42,635 nucleotides of DNA, taken from positions 1-42,635 of the forward strand of contig JAABTV010000030.1 in assembly GCA_011389685.1 (NCBI GenBank), written 5' to 3'. The notes under the pieces were generated by a model. It made no database searches. It was not told where the DNA came from and saw only the letters and a program-made list of their open reading frames with translations. Positions 1 through 7,931 of the stretch are shown here, in pieces. The DNA is from Paracoccaceae bacterium (lineage in GTDB: Bacteria; Pseudomonadota; Alphaproteobacteria; Rhodobacterales; Rhodobacteraceae). Within the stretch, counting starts at the first letter, position 1, and every line of letters begins with the position of its first letter. The position numbers were made by a program, and so were the translations under genes.

Positions 1-28
1 TGTTGCACTCGATCGAATTCACCCCGCC

Positions 29-108
29 CGGGCTGCTTGCAGCCCGGGCAGCGCCCGCCCCGCCCCATGGGCGGGCGCTCCGCACCCACCCCGGGTCGGG
101 CGCTGCCC
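29..108. repeat. branched GC-rich palindrome
   Basis: The sequence shows nested inverted repeats. A 10-bp stem (CCCGGGCTGC / GCAGCCCGGG, 2-nt loop) is followed by a 12-bp outer pair, GGGCAGCGCCCG at 46-57 with CGGGCGCTGCCC at 97-108. The outer pair encloses a further stem (GCGCCCGCCC / GGGCGGGCGC). Transcribed or cruciform DNA could fold into a branched structure. It lies just upstream of a decayed bioY. The 13-base word GGTCGGGCGCTGC at 94-106 recurs at 500-512, so this may be part of a dispersed intergenic repeat. Confidence 0.6.
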
Positions 109-199
109 TCTCGTTGGGCACGAGACGAATCCCATTCGGTGCAACATGCTATAGAAGGACAAGAGATTGGCCATTGCAGAGAAACGCCGGGTTCTGGTC

Positions 200-385
200 T
201 AGGCGATTGGTGTCACGCGCGGTAATGCGGCGCTGGCCCGGGATCTGGCATAGATTGCGGCTGGGGTCGGCGCGCTGGTGCTGGCGGCGCATATCCGGGT
301 GCCGATGTGGCCGGTGCCGGTGACCATGCAGACGCTGGCGGTGCTGATGATCGGGGCGGGCGGCGGACTCGCCACCGGTTACCAA
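200..385 (+). pseudogene. bioY (biotin transporter S component) remnant
   Basis: One frame reads GNAALARDLA, then an in-frame TAG at 251-253, then continues with HIRVPMWPVPVTMQTLAVL and MIGAGGGLATG. This matches the N-terminal signature of BioY, the membrane substrate-binding subunit of biotin ECF-type transporters (AQIxVPxxPVPVTxQTL). A second in-frame TAG lies at 200-202. Homology stops abruptly after the LATG residues, so only about 50 of the roughly 190 residues of a BioY remain and the membrane-spanning remainder is gone. No bioM, bioN or other biotin gene is adjacent. I regard it as a dead fragment left by deletion; the nonsense codon excludes a simple short gene. Confidence 0.75.
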
Positions 386-710
386 TATATAGAAATTCCG
401 ACAGACAGGGCGGGCGCTTTTCAACGTTCAATCCCTTACAATCGTTGGAATATCCGGCACCTTAAAGTGCCCTCCTCCACCGTCGGAACGCCCACTTGCG
501 GTCGGGCGCTGCGCGGCTCCTCCACCGTCCTCCCAAGGTAAGGGCAGGCCTTTTCGGCGACACCTTCCAAGGCGACTCCGTCCCGCCTCGCCGACCTTCG
601 TCAGGATGGCGTCCGGCGTGCGGGCATCCTTTGTCAAGTGGCGCACACCCGGGTTGTGGCTGTGCAGCCCTGCGCCGGTCACATTGGCCGGTCGTTTTTC
701 ATGCACGTGA
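386..710. other. gene-free stretch, nothing assignable
   Basis: Both strands were read. The short open frames here have no recognisable family and no convincing ribosome binding site. The stretch contains one extra copy of the word GGTCGGGCGCTGC (500-512) also present in the palindrome at the window start. It is probably the decayed remainder of the region downstream of the bioY remnant. Confidence 0.5.
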
Positions 711-1457
711 TCATCCGGGTTTGCGGATCACTTCGCATTCCCAGCCGTCATAGCGTCCGACCGCGCCTGAAATGGCCGAGACGATCATGTCGGTGACAAG
801 ATCAATGCCCCGGGGCGCGTCCTCGCGCCAGAACTGCACCCGCGCCTCGCCGCGGTGATCGGTGATCTCTTCCCGGGTAAAGCCCTCGGTCATGGCGGCT
901 TCGGCAAAGGCGTGGGCGGCGTCGGCATCGGGAAACAGCGCGTAATGGTCGATCCGCCGGCGCCGGGTCAGATCATCGCCTTCGCGTTGCAGGGCCAGCA
1001 GCATGGCGCGGTTGCGGATCTGTTGAAACGCGGCGGGCGGCGGGTAGAGGTAATCGCCATAGACCTGCCATTGCGGATCGGTGCGCGCGCCGATCTCCAT
1101 CGCGTAATCGCCATGCCTGTCCTGAAACCGCAGGAGCGCCTGTTTCGCCGCGGCGCCGTCGCGGAAATAGGCAAAGAAATCGCGCAGCCCGGCATGGGTG
1201 ACGCGCCCGGCGAACACCCCGTCCTGATCGGCGACGAGATTGGCGAAATCGTCTTCGAGCGCCGCGAGGATGTCGAATTCCTCCTTGCTGGACAGCCCGT
1301 TGGGTTTGGCAAAGCGCATCCTGACCGAGACATGCACGCAATCGGTGAACCCCGCGATCGGCGCGGTTTCGGCCAGCGACAGGTTGAGGAAGGTCGAGGA
1401 GGGTTTGCCATCGACCCGCCCGAACCAGAAATCCCAATGATCGCGACTGCCGCTCAT
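711..1457 (-). CDS. DUF695 / RraB-like domain protein
   Basis: A 248-residue soluble protein with no signal peptide or membrane segment. The N-terminal half (from HWDFWFGRVDG to about residue 120) resembles DUF695. The C-terminal half (RRRRIDHYALFPDADAAHAFAEA and onward, with the GFTREE stretch) resembles the RraB fold, named after the E. coli regulator of RNase E. The DUF695-RraB pairing is a known architecture of unproven function; any role in RNA decay is inference. The start is uncertain: the frame stays open upstream to 1526, but the added residues are Arg-rich and look non-coding, so MSGSRDHW was chosen despite a weak ribosome binding site. It stands alone, upstream of decayed DNA. Confidence 0.75.
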   Translation of the reverse strand: MSGSRDHWDFWFGRVDGKPSSTFLNLSLAETAPIAGFTDCVHVSVRMRFAKPNGLSSKEEFDILAALEDDFANLVADQDGVFAGRVTHAGLRDFFAYFRDGAAAKQALLRFQDRHGDYAMEIGARTDPQWQVYGDYLYPPPAAFQQIRNRAMLLALQREGDDLTRRRRIDHYALFPDADAAHAFAEAAMTEGFTREEITDHRGEARVQFWREDAPRGIDLVTDMIVSAISGAVGRYDGWECEVIRKPG

Positions 1458-1536
1458 GAACCGAGTGTATCGCCGGGCGCGGGAAATGAAAATGCGTCGA
1501 TGACCGGGTCTGGTCGTGTCGGTCAAGCCGGGTTGG

Positions 1537-2760
1537 TCAGGCCGGATCGGTCAGCGTGGTGACGATTTCCGAGCTGCGTTCGAGCGTGCGGTGCACCGGG
1601 CACTTGTCGGCGATTTCAAGAAGGCGCTGGCGCTGATCCTCGCTCAGTTCGCCGGTGAGGGTGATCTCGCGGCGAAACGAGTCTATCTTTTCGGATTTCC
1701 CGGCCGCGCCCGCATCCTGGGCATGGACCTTGTCATGGCACACATCGACCTGCACATGGTCGAGCGGCCAGCCCTTGCGGCGGGCATACATGCGGATGGT
1801 CATCGAGGTGCAGGCGCCAAGCCCGCTGGCCAGGAACCCGTAGGGCGACATGCCGCGATTGGTGCCGCCATAGGATTCCGGTTCGTCGGCCAGCACATGG
1901 TGGCGCGGGCCCGAGGTGATATCCTGCAGGAACCCCTCAGGGTCTGATTCCGAGACCCGGGTGATGCCTTCGGGCGCACCGGGGGGCGGGGCAGGGTGTT
2001 TGAGGCCGAGATAGCGCGTGGCCCATGCGGCGATGACGCTGGCGGCATATTCGGCATCCGAGGCGTCGGAAATCAGGTGGTCGGCATCGTCGAGCGTCAC
2101 GAAGCTCTTGGGGTGGCGGGCCACCTTGAAGATGTCGGCGGCGTTGTCGATGCCGACCACGGTGTCGCGCGGCGCATGCAGGATGAGCAGCGCGCGTTTG
2201 AGGTTTTCGACCGCCCGGGCGAGGTTGCGCGCGGAGATGTCCTCGAGGAAATCCCGGCTGATGGTGAAGGGCCGCCCGCCGATATCGACCTCGGCCTCCC
2301 CTTCGCGGCAGATCCTGTCGATCCTGTCGGAGAAGTGATGCGTGACATGGGCGGGATCGAAGGGCGCGCCAATGGTGGCGACGGCGCGCACCGACGGGAT
2401 GTCGCCCGCCACCGCGAGCACCGCAGCCCCGCCCAGCGAATGACCGATCAGCAAGTCGGGGGCCATGTCGTTCTCGGACAGCCATGTCGCGGCGGCCTTG
2501 AGATCGGTGAGGTTGGTGGCAAAGGAGGTGTTGGCGAATTCGCCCTCGGAATGGCCCAGCCCGGTGAAATCGAAGCGCAGCACCGCGATGCCCGCCGCGT
2601 TGAGGCGTTGCGCGATGCGGCGCGCGGCGGGGATATCCTTGGAGCAGGTGAAGCAATGGGCAAAGAGCGCGGTGGCCAGATGCGGCCCCGACGGGCGGTC
2701 GAGCCGCGAGGCGAGGTCATGCCCGTCGTGACCGGGAAAGGTGATCTTCTCGCTGGGCAT
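1537..2760 (-). CDS. bifunctional alpha/beta-hydrolase / OsmC protein
   Basis: A 407-residue two-domain fusion. Residues 1-255 form an alpha/beta hydrolase with nucleophile elbow GHSLGG (Ser108), a likely acid Asp199 (HAPRDT) and His228 (DDADHL). Residues 270-407 form an OsmC/Ohr-type domain with the two redox cysteines Cys317 (LGACTSM) and Cys387 ([10 protein letters not shown]). OsmC proteins reduce organic hydroperoxides, so the fusion may hydrolyse a (hydroperoxy)ester and detoxify the product; the substrate is unknown. The start at [10 protein letters not shown] is set by an AAAGGA ribosome binding site; the open frame extends upstream to 2889 but without family similarity. It follows dddP on the same strand after about 140 bp, so co-transcription is possible. 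Confidence 0.88.
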   Translation of the reverse strand: MPSEKITFPGHDGHDLASRLDRPSGPHLATALFAHCFTCSKDIPAARRIAQRLNAAGIAVLRFDFTGLGHSEGEFANTSFATNLTDLKAAATWLSENDMAPDLLIGHSLGGAAVLAVAGDIPSVRAVATIGAPFDPAHVTHHFSDRIDRICREGEAEVDIGGRPFTISRDFLEDISARNLARAVENLKRALLILHAPRDTVVGIDNAADIFKVARHPKSFVTLDDADHLISDASDAEYAASVIAAWATRYLGLKHPAPPPGAPEGITRVSESDPEGFLQDITSGPRHHVLADEPESYGGTNRGMSPYGFLASGLGACTSMTIRMYARRKGWPLDHVQVDVCHDKVHAQDAGAAGKSEKIDSFRREITLTGELSEDQRQRLLEIADKCPVHRTLERSSEIVTTLTDPA

Positions 2761-2901
2761 GGGGGGTCCTTTCGGGGCTGGCGGCTTGGGTTCATCTGGG
2801 GTTATTCCAAGGGTGGGTGAGGCTTCGCCCCGGCGCAAGCCATGTTTCAGGCGGATGACGGTGCTGTGAGCAAAGGTGTCCGTGATCACATGGGCGTGAT
2901 A

Positions 2902-4251
2902 TTATGAACCGGGTTCACCCATCAGCGCCGGGTCAAACGGGTAGGTGGTGAGATTCTCGAACCCCTGTTCGGTAATCAGCACCTGATCCTCGAGCTTGAT
3001 CGAGAAACCGCCGCCCTCTTCACCGACCAGCGCCTCGACGCAGAGCACCATGCCGGGTTCGAGCACATGATCGAAGGCGCCGGGCACGGCGGTGTCGGGA
3101 TAGGCGATCAGGGGCCATTCGTCGCACAGCCCCACACCATGCATCATGCAGCCGTATTTGAGTTTCTGGAACCGGTCGTCGAGCCGGTGGCTCTGCGCGA
3201 TGATCTCGGGGATGGTGATGCCGGGGCGCAGCAGCGCCATGTTGGTCATGATATGCTCATGCGCGTGGCGCATGGCGGCGATCATGGCATTGGTCGGCTT
3301 GCCGTCGCCCACCCACCATGTGCGCGAGATGTCGATGCAGATGCCATAGCTGGCCACCAGATCTGTGTCGAAGGCGACGATCTCGTTCGGCTGGACGATC
3401 CGGGCGCCGCATTCCTGAAACCACGGGTTGGTTCGGGGGCCGGAGGTGAGCAGGCGGGTTTCGATCCATTCGCCGCCGCGGCGGATGTTCTCGGCGTGCA
3501 GCACCGCCCAGATGTCGCTTTCGCTGTTCTGCCCTTGCGGGACGGCGGTGCGGGTGAAATCCTCCATCAGGGCCACGGCGCGGTCGCAGGCGTGATGGGC
3601 GCAGCGCATCGCCCTGATCTCGTCCGGGCCCTTGACGCTGCGCGCCTTCTCGGTGAGTTCCTCGCCCTCCATGATCTCGAAGCCCTGCGCTTCGAGGGCG
3701 CGCAGACCGTGCAGCATGATCTTGTCCACCGCGAGACGCCGCAGCCCGCCCCCATGGTCGGCGACGAGGTGGCGGACCTCGTTGGCGAAGACATCGGCGG
3801 CGACATCCACCTTGTCGCCGCGGTCGAAATAGAACAGGTCCGCGCCCGAGCGGCGTTCGCGCACCAGCGGGTTGAATTCGGAGAGGAACATGGCGTTCCG
3901 GTAGTCCCAAATCACCATGTAGCCATCGGCGCAAAGGAGCACGGCGCGAAACGGGTTGTGCGTGTTCCAGAGCTGCATGTTGGTGGAATCGGTGGCGTAG
4001 CGGATGTTGAGCGGGTCGAACATCAACAGCCCGCCATAGCCGCGATCCGCTATGGCGCGGGTCAGGCGCTGCCAGCGGTAGCGGCGCATCGCAGCGAGAT
4101 CGGGCAGGTCGAGCCCGGCGGCGGCCCATTCCGCAAAGGCGAGTCGGGTGGGGCCGATCTCGACCCGGTCCATGTCGTTGGGGCTGCCGTCGCCGAGGCG
4201 CGGCCCGCAGCCCGGGTCGATCTTGCGGATATCGCGGTAATGTCCGGGCAT
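2902..4251 (-). CDS. dddP: DMSP lyase DddP
   Basis: This 449-residue protein of the M24 (pita-bread) metallopeptidase fold is recognised as DddP, which cleaves dimethylsulfoniopropionate to dimethyl sulfide and acrylate instead of cutting peptides. The long runs NIRYATDSTNMQLWNTHNPFR, IETRLLTSGPRTNPWFQECG and CVEALVGEEGG are typical of roseobacter DddP. The six metal ligands known for this enzyme fall exactly at Asp295, Asp297, Asp307, His371, Glu406 and Glu421, which supports both the assignment and the start codon. The start has a GGAGG ribosome binding site. It is cytosolic. No acrylate-use genes (acuI, acuK, acuN) or DMSP transporter are adjacent; the downstream neighbour is a hydrolase-OsmC fusion. 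Confidence 0.95.
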   Translation of the reverse strand: MPGHYRDIRKIDPGCGPRLGDGSPNDMDRVEIGPTRLAFAEWAAAGLDLPDLAAMRRYRWQRLTRAIADRGYGGLLMFDPLNIRYATDSTNMQLWNTHNPFRAVLLCADGYMVIWDYRNAMFLSEFNPLVRERRSGADLFYFDRGDKVDVAADVFANEVRHLVADHGGGLRRLAVDKIMLHGLRALEAQGFEIMEGEELTEKARSVKGPDEIRAMRCAHHACDRAVALMEDFTRTAVPQGQNSESDIWAVLHAENIRRGGEWIETRLLTSGPRTNPWFQECGARIVQPNEIVAFDTDLVASYGICIDISRTWWVGDGKPTNAMIAAMRHAHEHIMTNMALLRPGITIPEIIAQSHRLDDRFQKLKYGCMMHGVGLCDEWPLIAYPDTAVPGAFDHVLEPGMVLCVEALVGEEGGGFSIKLEDQVLITEQGFENLTTYPFDPALMGEPGS

Positions 4252-4396
4252 GGCGCCTCCGGTCTTGCCTGTGGGCAGGGTGGCGGGGCGCGGGGCAGGG
4301 TGCTTGGCGGTTTGCGACCCGCGGGCCGGTGGATTTGCGACAGTTGCGGCGGTTTGGGGTCTTGGCCAAGCTGCGGGAACGGGCTAGGCATCGCGC

Positions 4397-5158
4397 ATGA
4401 TCCTGCAACGAACGATCCCCTATGACGTGAGTGCCGCGCGCCCCTTGCCGGGGATTGCGCCGCTGGCGCCGGATGACTGGCTGTGCGTGGACGAGGGATT
4501 TGCCGCGCAGATGGCCGAGCGCGAGCGGCTGATCTCGGAGCATCGGGCGGCGGTGATCGCGCTGGACGAGAGCGCGCGGGGCGCGGCCGGGGAATTGCTC
4601 GACATGGTGTTGGCGCAGGTTCTGGACGGGGCGCAATACGCGCGCGAGGGCGACGTCGTGATCCGGCCCGACGGCGGGCGGGTGACGATCGAGCGGGGCG
4701 ATCCGCTGGCCACGCTGGGGCGGCTGGTGCAGGAGGATTTCTGCATTCTCGACAAGCGCGGCGATGAACATGTGCTGCTGGGCGCGGTGCTGTGTTTCCC
4801 GGCCAGCTGGTCGCTGGACGAGAAGTTCCTGCGCCCGCTCGTGGGCATTCACATCCCCGTCGAGAGCTATGATTCCAACATCGCGCGGCGGGTGCAGCGC
4901 CTGTTCGACGGGGTGCAGCCGGAGCGGCCCCTGTGGCGGTTCAACGCGCTTTGGTATGACGATGCCAGCCTGCACCAGCCCCGGCGCGAGGGCGAGCGGC
5001 GCGAGAGTGTCGATCCCGCGCGTGCGGGGTTCCTGCGATCCGAGATGCAGACCGTTCGGCGGCTGCCGCAAAGCCGCGCCGTGGTGTTCGGGATTCACAC
5101 CTATGTTCTGGCGCGGTGCGACGCGGAAGCGGCGATGGCGACCCGCCGCGCGCCCTGA
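4397..5158 (+). CDS. DUF3445 haem-dependent oxidative N-demethylase-like protein
   Basis: A 253-residue protein of the DUF3445/HODM alpha-subunit-like family. Family marks include the N-terminal motif MILQRTIPYD, the GAVLCFPASWSLDEKFLRPL core and the PVESYD segment near the middle. Characterised relatives are haem-binding subunits that oxidatively demethylate secondary or tertiary amines such as dimethylamine and dimethylglycine. Those systems usually have reductase and accessory subunits next to the haem subunit; none is present here, so the amine substrate and electron donor are unknown. It is transcribed divergently from dddP across about 145 bp. The shared region shows no clear operator. 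Confidence 0.8.
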   Translation: MILQRTIPYDVSAARPLPGIAPLAPDDWLCVDEGFAAQMAERERLISEHRAAVIALDESARGAAGELLDMVLAQVLDGAQYAREGDVVIRPDGGRVTIERGDPLATLGRLVQEDFCILDKRGDEHVLLGAVLCFPASWSLDEKFLRPLVGIHIPVESYDSNIARRVQRLFDGVQPERPLWRFNALWYDDASLHQPRREGERRESVDPARAGFLRSEMQTVRRLPQSRAVVFGIHTYVLARCDAEAAMATRRAP

Positions 5159-5168
5159 ACCGCCGGGT

Positions 5169-6017
5169 TCAAGATGCTTGCGCCCCGGCCTGCGGAAACC
5201 GGATCGCGGTCACATCGGCGATGAAGAACGGGAAATAGTCGGGGGTGGCGAACATGTTGCCGGCCTCGACATGAAAGGGCAGGCGAAAGCCACCAACCTC
5301 GCGGAAATCCGACACATAGGCGCCGAAGGGTTGCAGGCGGTGGGTCTTGTCGGGGTTGGCGTCGCTCCAGCGTTGAAAGGCGATCTCGACCGGTTGTCCC
5401 TTGGCGTCGATACGGGCCTCGACCGATTGTTCGAGCCCGCCATGCCGGACCGTGACCCGCGCGCGATCGGGACCGGTAGCCTCCCATGTCACGCCGGGAC
5501 CGGGCAGCAGGGCGGCGGGCGACCAGACCAGCGCCTCGGCCACGTAGCGCCCGAAGGCCGAGCGGGTGTGATCGGGGTTGCCGCCCAGCCGCGCGACCGG
5601 GATCAGGCCGAAGATGCGAAACCGTGTCCATGACCCGGAATCCGAGCCGGAAACCGGCAGGCCGCCGGTCGTGCGCATGGCCCAGACGAACCCTTCGGGC
5701 GCGGCGAGGATCTGGCGGGCTTCCATCGGCTGATAGCGCGGATCGTCCTTGCTCCCGAGGCTGAACCGGCCGGTCATGTCGATCTCGCTCACCGACCAGA
5801 GCGGGGTTCCCGGCCGGATGGCATGGCCAAGGAAACGGCGCACGGGTTCGGGCTGATCGGCGATCATGGCCGGATCGAAGCGCGGCGGATCGCGCGGTTG
5901 CAGCGCCGCCAGCCTGCGCCACTCGGCGCGATCCGAGTGCCGGTCGCGCAGCGCGAGGGCGATGAGCGCGGCAAGACCGAGCAGCAGGATGAGCAGGGTT
6001 GCGTAGGCGACAGTCAT
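5169..6017 (-). CDS. membrane-anchored DUF6544/DUF6920-type protein
   Basis: A 282-residue protein with one N-terminal transmembrane segment (about residues 5-24, Leu/Ala rich) followed by a soluble domain, probably outside the membrane. The domain contains PVRRFLGHAIRPGTPL and runs to FPFFIADVTAIRFPQAG, features I associate with the DUF6544/DUF6920 group; function is unknown. The start at MTVAYATLL was chosen because the membrane segment begins there and an AAAGGA ribosome binding site precedes it; the open frame upstream is Pro/Arg-rich and reads through a short GTCG tandem repeat. It converges with the DUF3445 gene, the two stops being about 10 bp apart. Confidence 0.7.
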   Translation of the reverse strand: MTVAYATLLILLLGLAALIALALRDRHSDRAEWRRLAALQPRDPPRFDPAMIADQPEPVRRFLGHAIRPGTPLWSVSEIDMTGRFSLGSKDDPRYQPMEARQILAAPEGFVWAMRTTGGLPVSGSDSGSWTRFRIFGLIPVARLGGNPDHTRSAFGRYVAEALVWSPAALLPGPGVTWEATGPDRARVTVRHGGLEQSVEARIDAKGQPVEIAFQRWSDANPDKTHRLQPFGAYVSDFREVGGFRLPFHVEAGNMFATPDYFPFFIADVTAIRFPQAGAQAS

Positions 6018-6079
6018 GCGGTCGGTATCCTTTGGCGTCGGTCGGTCGGTCGGCCCGGCCCGGTTCCGGCCCGGTGGCC

Positions 6080-6240
6080 TCACGGCATGCGCAAGGCGCC
6101 GTCGATGCGGATCACGGTATCATTGCGATAGCAGAATTCCACGATGAACTGCGCCGGGCAGGCGTATTCTGAAGATCGCCAGGGCGCCGCGGGCAGGTGA
6201 CATCGGTGGCGCGGCTGCCCTGCACCTCTCGCGGTCCTTT
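6080..6240 (-). pseudogene. 3' remnant of an SDR dehydrogenase gene
   Basis: Reading the minus strand gives REVQGSRATDVTCPRRPGD, then a frameshift, then AQFIVEFCYRND and [12 protein letters not shown] followed by a stop. This closely matches the last 50 or so codons of the intact SDR gene at 7113-7868 ([44 protein letters not shown]), in the same orientation. Homology ends near 6240, so the first 200 codons are missing. The K+ channel gene lies between this remnant and the intact gene. It is either a partial duplication or the tail of a second paralogue that was deleted. Confidence 0.85.
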
Positions 6241-6292
6241 CGGCGGCGGATCTTCTTGTGTTCCAGGCAATTGCCCGGATAGGTTTCGCTTC

Positions 6293-7078
6293 ATGAGCAG
6301 TTCAGACAAGAGCCTTCATGATCGCGTGCGCCTTCTTTACGAGGGACGCAGCAAGCGCGCGACCCGGTTTCGCTATGGCCTGTTGTTCTTTGACGCCGTG
6401 ACCATCGTGTTTTTCCTCGCGACGGCGGCGATGCCGATCAGCCCGGGGCTGATCGCGGCGGACGCGGTGGTCGGCACGCTCATCCTGGCCGATTTTCTCG
6501 GGCGTCTGTGGATCGCGGAGAATCGCTTGCGTCACATGCGGCAGATCTATGTGATCGTCGATCTGCTCGTTCTGGCCGTGCTTGTTTCGGCGCCGTTTCT
6601 GGGTCAGGGCTGGGCGGCGTTACGGGTGGTGCGGGCGCTGCGGCTGGTGCATTCCTTTCACCTCTTGCGTGACCTGCGGCGGGATGTGCGGTTTTTCCGC
6701 CTGCATGAGGATGCGATCCTCGCCTCGGTCAACCTGCTGGTGTTCATCTTTGCGATGACCGCGCTGGTGTTGGTGTTGCGCGGCGGGCAGGAGCCGGGGC
6801 TGGAGACCTATGTCGACGCGCTCTATTTCACCGTGACGACGCTCACCACGACGGGCTATGGCGATATCCTGATGACGACGGGCACCGGGCGGGTTCTGGC
6901 CGTGGGGATCATGGTGGTCGGGGTGGGGCTTTTCCTGAGGCTGGCGCGGGCGATCTTCATGCCTGCGAAGGTGCGGCACAAATGCCCCGAATGTGGATTG
7001 CTCAAGCATGACCCGGACGCGATCCACTGCAAGCATTGCGGTCATGACCTCAAGATCGAGACCGAGGGCGCGGGATGA
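6293..7078 (+). CDS. voltage-gated K+ channel with C-terminal zinc ribbon
   Basis: A 261-residue inner-membrane protein of the six-helix voltage-gated ion channel family. Segments S1-S3 occupy about residues 30-105. S4 carries spaced arginines (RVVRALRLVHSFHLLRDLRRD, residues 111-131), S5 spans about 142-163, the pore loop has the potassium selectivity filter TTTGYGD (185-191), and S6 follows at about 200-222. The C terminus is unusual: CPECG...CKHCG (Cys231, 234, 246, 249) forms a four-cysteine zinc-ribbon-like knuckle in the cytoplasm instead of the usual RCK or cyclic-nucleotide domain. The start MSSSDKSL was chosen because the upstream open frame overlaps the SDR remnant. Metal or redox gating is inference. 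Confidence 0.88.
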   Translation: MSSSDKSLHDRVRLLYEGRSKRATRFRYGLLFFDAVTIVFFLATAAMPISPGLIAADAVVGTLILADFLGRLWIAENRLRHMRQIYVIVDLLVLAVLVSAPFLGQGWAALRVVRALRLVHSFHLLRDLRRDVRFFRLHEDAILASVNLLVFIFAMTALVLVLRGGQEPGLETYVDALYFTVTTLTTTGYGDILMTTGTGRVLAVGIMVVGVGLFLRLARAIFMPAKVRHKCPECGLLKHDPDAIHCKHCGHDLKIETEGAG

Positions 7079-7112
7079 CCGCGACGGGGGAAGGCCCGCC
7101 GCGGCCGGGGTG

Positions 7113-7868
7113 TCACTGCATCCGAAGCGCGCCGTCGATGCGGATCACGGTGCCGTTGAGATAGCCGCATTCGACGATGAATTGCGCCAGGCGCGCATAT
7201 TCCGACGGATCGCCGAGGCGTTGCGGGCAGGTGACGTCGGCGGCGAGGCTGTCCTGCACCTCTTGCGGCAGGCCCATCAGCATGGGCGTGGCGAAGATGC
7301 CCGGCGCGATGGTCATCACGCGGATGCCGCTGCGCGCAAGGTCACGCGCCATGGGCAGGGTCATGCCGACGATGCCGCCCTTCGAGGAGGCATAGCCGAC
7401 CTGGCCCTTTTGCCCGTCGAAGGCGGCGACCGAGGCGGTGTTGACGATCACGCCGCGCGCGCCGTCATCGTCGGGGTCGTTGGTTGCCATTTCGGCGGCG
7501 GCGAGGCGGGCGACATTGAAGCTTCCGACCAGGTTGATGTCGATGATGCGCCTGTAATGGTCGAGGCTGTGCGGACCCTCCTTGCCCAGGGTCTTTTCGG
7601 CGGTGCCGATCCCGGCGCAATTCACCGCGCAGGTGATGCGGCCCATGTCGGATTTCGCCTTGGCGATGGCGGCGGCGACGCTGTCCTCGGACGTGACATC
7701 GGTTTCGGCGAAGGTGGCGCCGATCTCGCGCGCCACGGTCTCGCCGCGCGCGCTGTCGCGATCGAGCAGGGTGACCTTGGCGCCGCTTGCCGCGAATTGG
7801 CGGGCTGTGGCCTCGCCCAGGCCCGAGGCGCCCCCGGTGATGATGGCTGCAATGTCCTGGATACGCAT
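7113..7868 (-). CDS. SDR-family 3-hydroxyacyl-CoA dehydrogenase-like protein
   Basis: A 251-residue classical short-chain dehydrogenase. The NAD-binding motif TGGASGLG is at residues 11-18, NCAG at 83-86, and the catalytic Ser146, Tyr159 and Lys163 (YASSK) are all present. The sequence is of the HSD17B10 / 3-hydroxy-2-methylbutyryl-CoA dehydrogenase type (LLDRDS after beta-2, favouring [11 protein letters not shown] at the C-terminal end). It probably oxidises a 3-hydroxyacyl-CoA in branched-chain amino-acid or fatty-acid breakdown. A GGAGGGAT ribosome binding site precedes the ATG. A perfect TGAAC-GCCT-GTTCA palindrome lies 27 bp upstream of the start, suggesting control by a TetR-type repressor whose gene is not in the window. 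A broken copy of its 3' end lies about 0.9 kb away. Confidence 0.88.
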   Translation of the reverse strand: MRIQDIAAIITGGASGLGEATARQFAASGAKVTLLDRDSARGETVAREIGATFAETDVTSEDSVAAAIAKAKSDMGRITCAVNCAGIGTAEKTLGKEGPHSLDHYRRIIDINLVGSFNVARLAAAEMATNDPDDDGARGVIVNTASVAAFDGQKGQVGYASSKGGIVGMTLPMARDLARSGIRVMTIAPGIFATPMLMGLPQEVQDSLAADVTCPQRLGDPSEYARLAQFIVECGYLNGTVIRIDGALRMQ

Positions 7869-7894
7869 GGGCGATCCCTCCGGTTGGAATGAAT

Positions 7895-7908
7895 TGAACG
7901 CCTGTTCA
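7895..7908. promoter_or_regulatory. TetR-type operator candidate
   Basis: A perfect inverted repeat TGAAC-GCCT-GTTCA, extended by flanking ATGAA/TTCAT bases. It sits just upstream of the SDR start, where a repressor site would be expected. Size and sequence resemble operators of TetR regulators of acyl-CoA metabolism. No cognate regulator gene is adjacent. Confidence 0.5.
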
Positions 7909-7931
7909 TTAGCGCGCGGGTGCGGGTGTTG

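Noticed and set aside
2761..2889. N-terminal extension of the hydrolase-OsmC protein
   Set aside because: The extra residues are not family-like and the internal ATG has a good ribosome binding site.
3257..5098. 613-codon open frame on the minus strand
   Set aside because: Overlaps dddP in another frame and the DUF3445 gene on the opposite strand; no domain similarity.
6037..6052. four tandem GTCG units
   Set aside because: Very short low-complexity repeat in a spacer; no evidence for phase variation because no reading frame depends on it.
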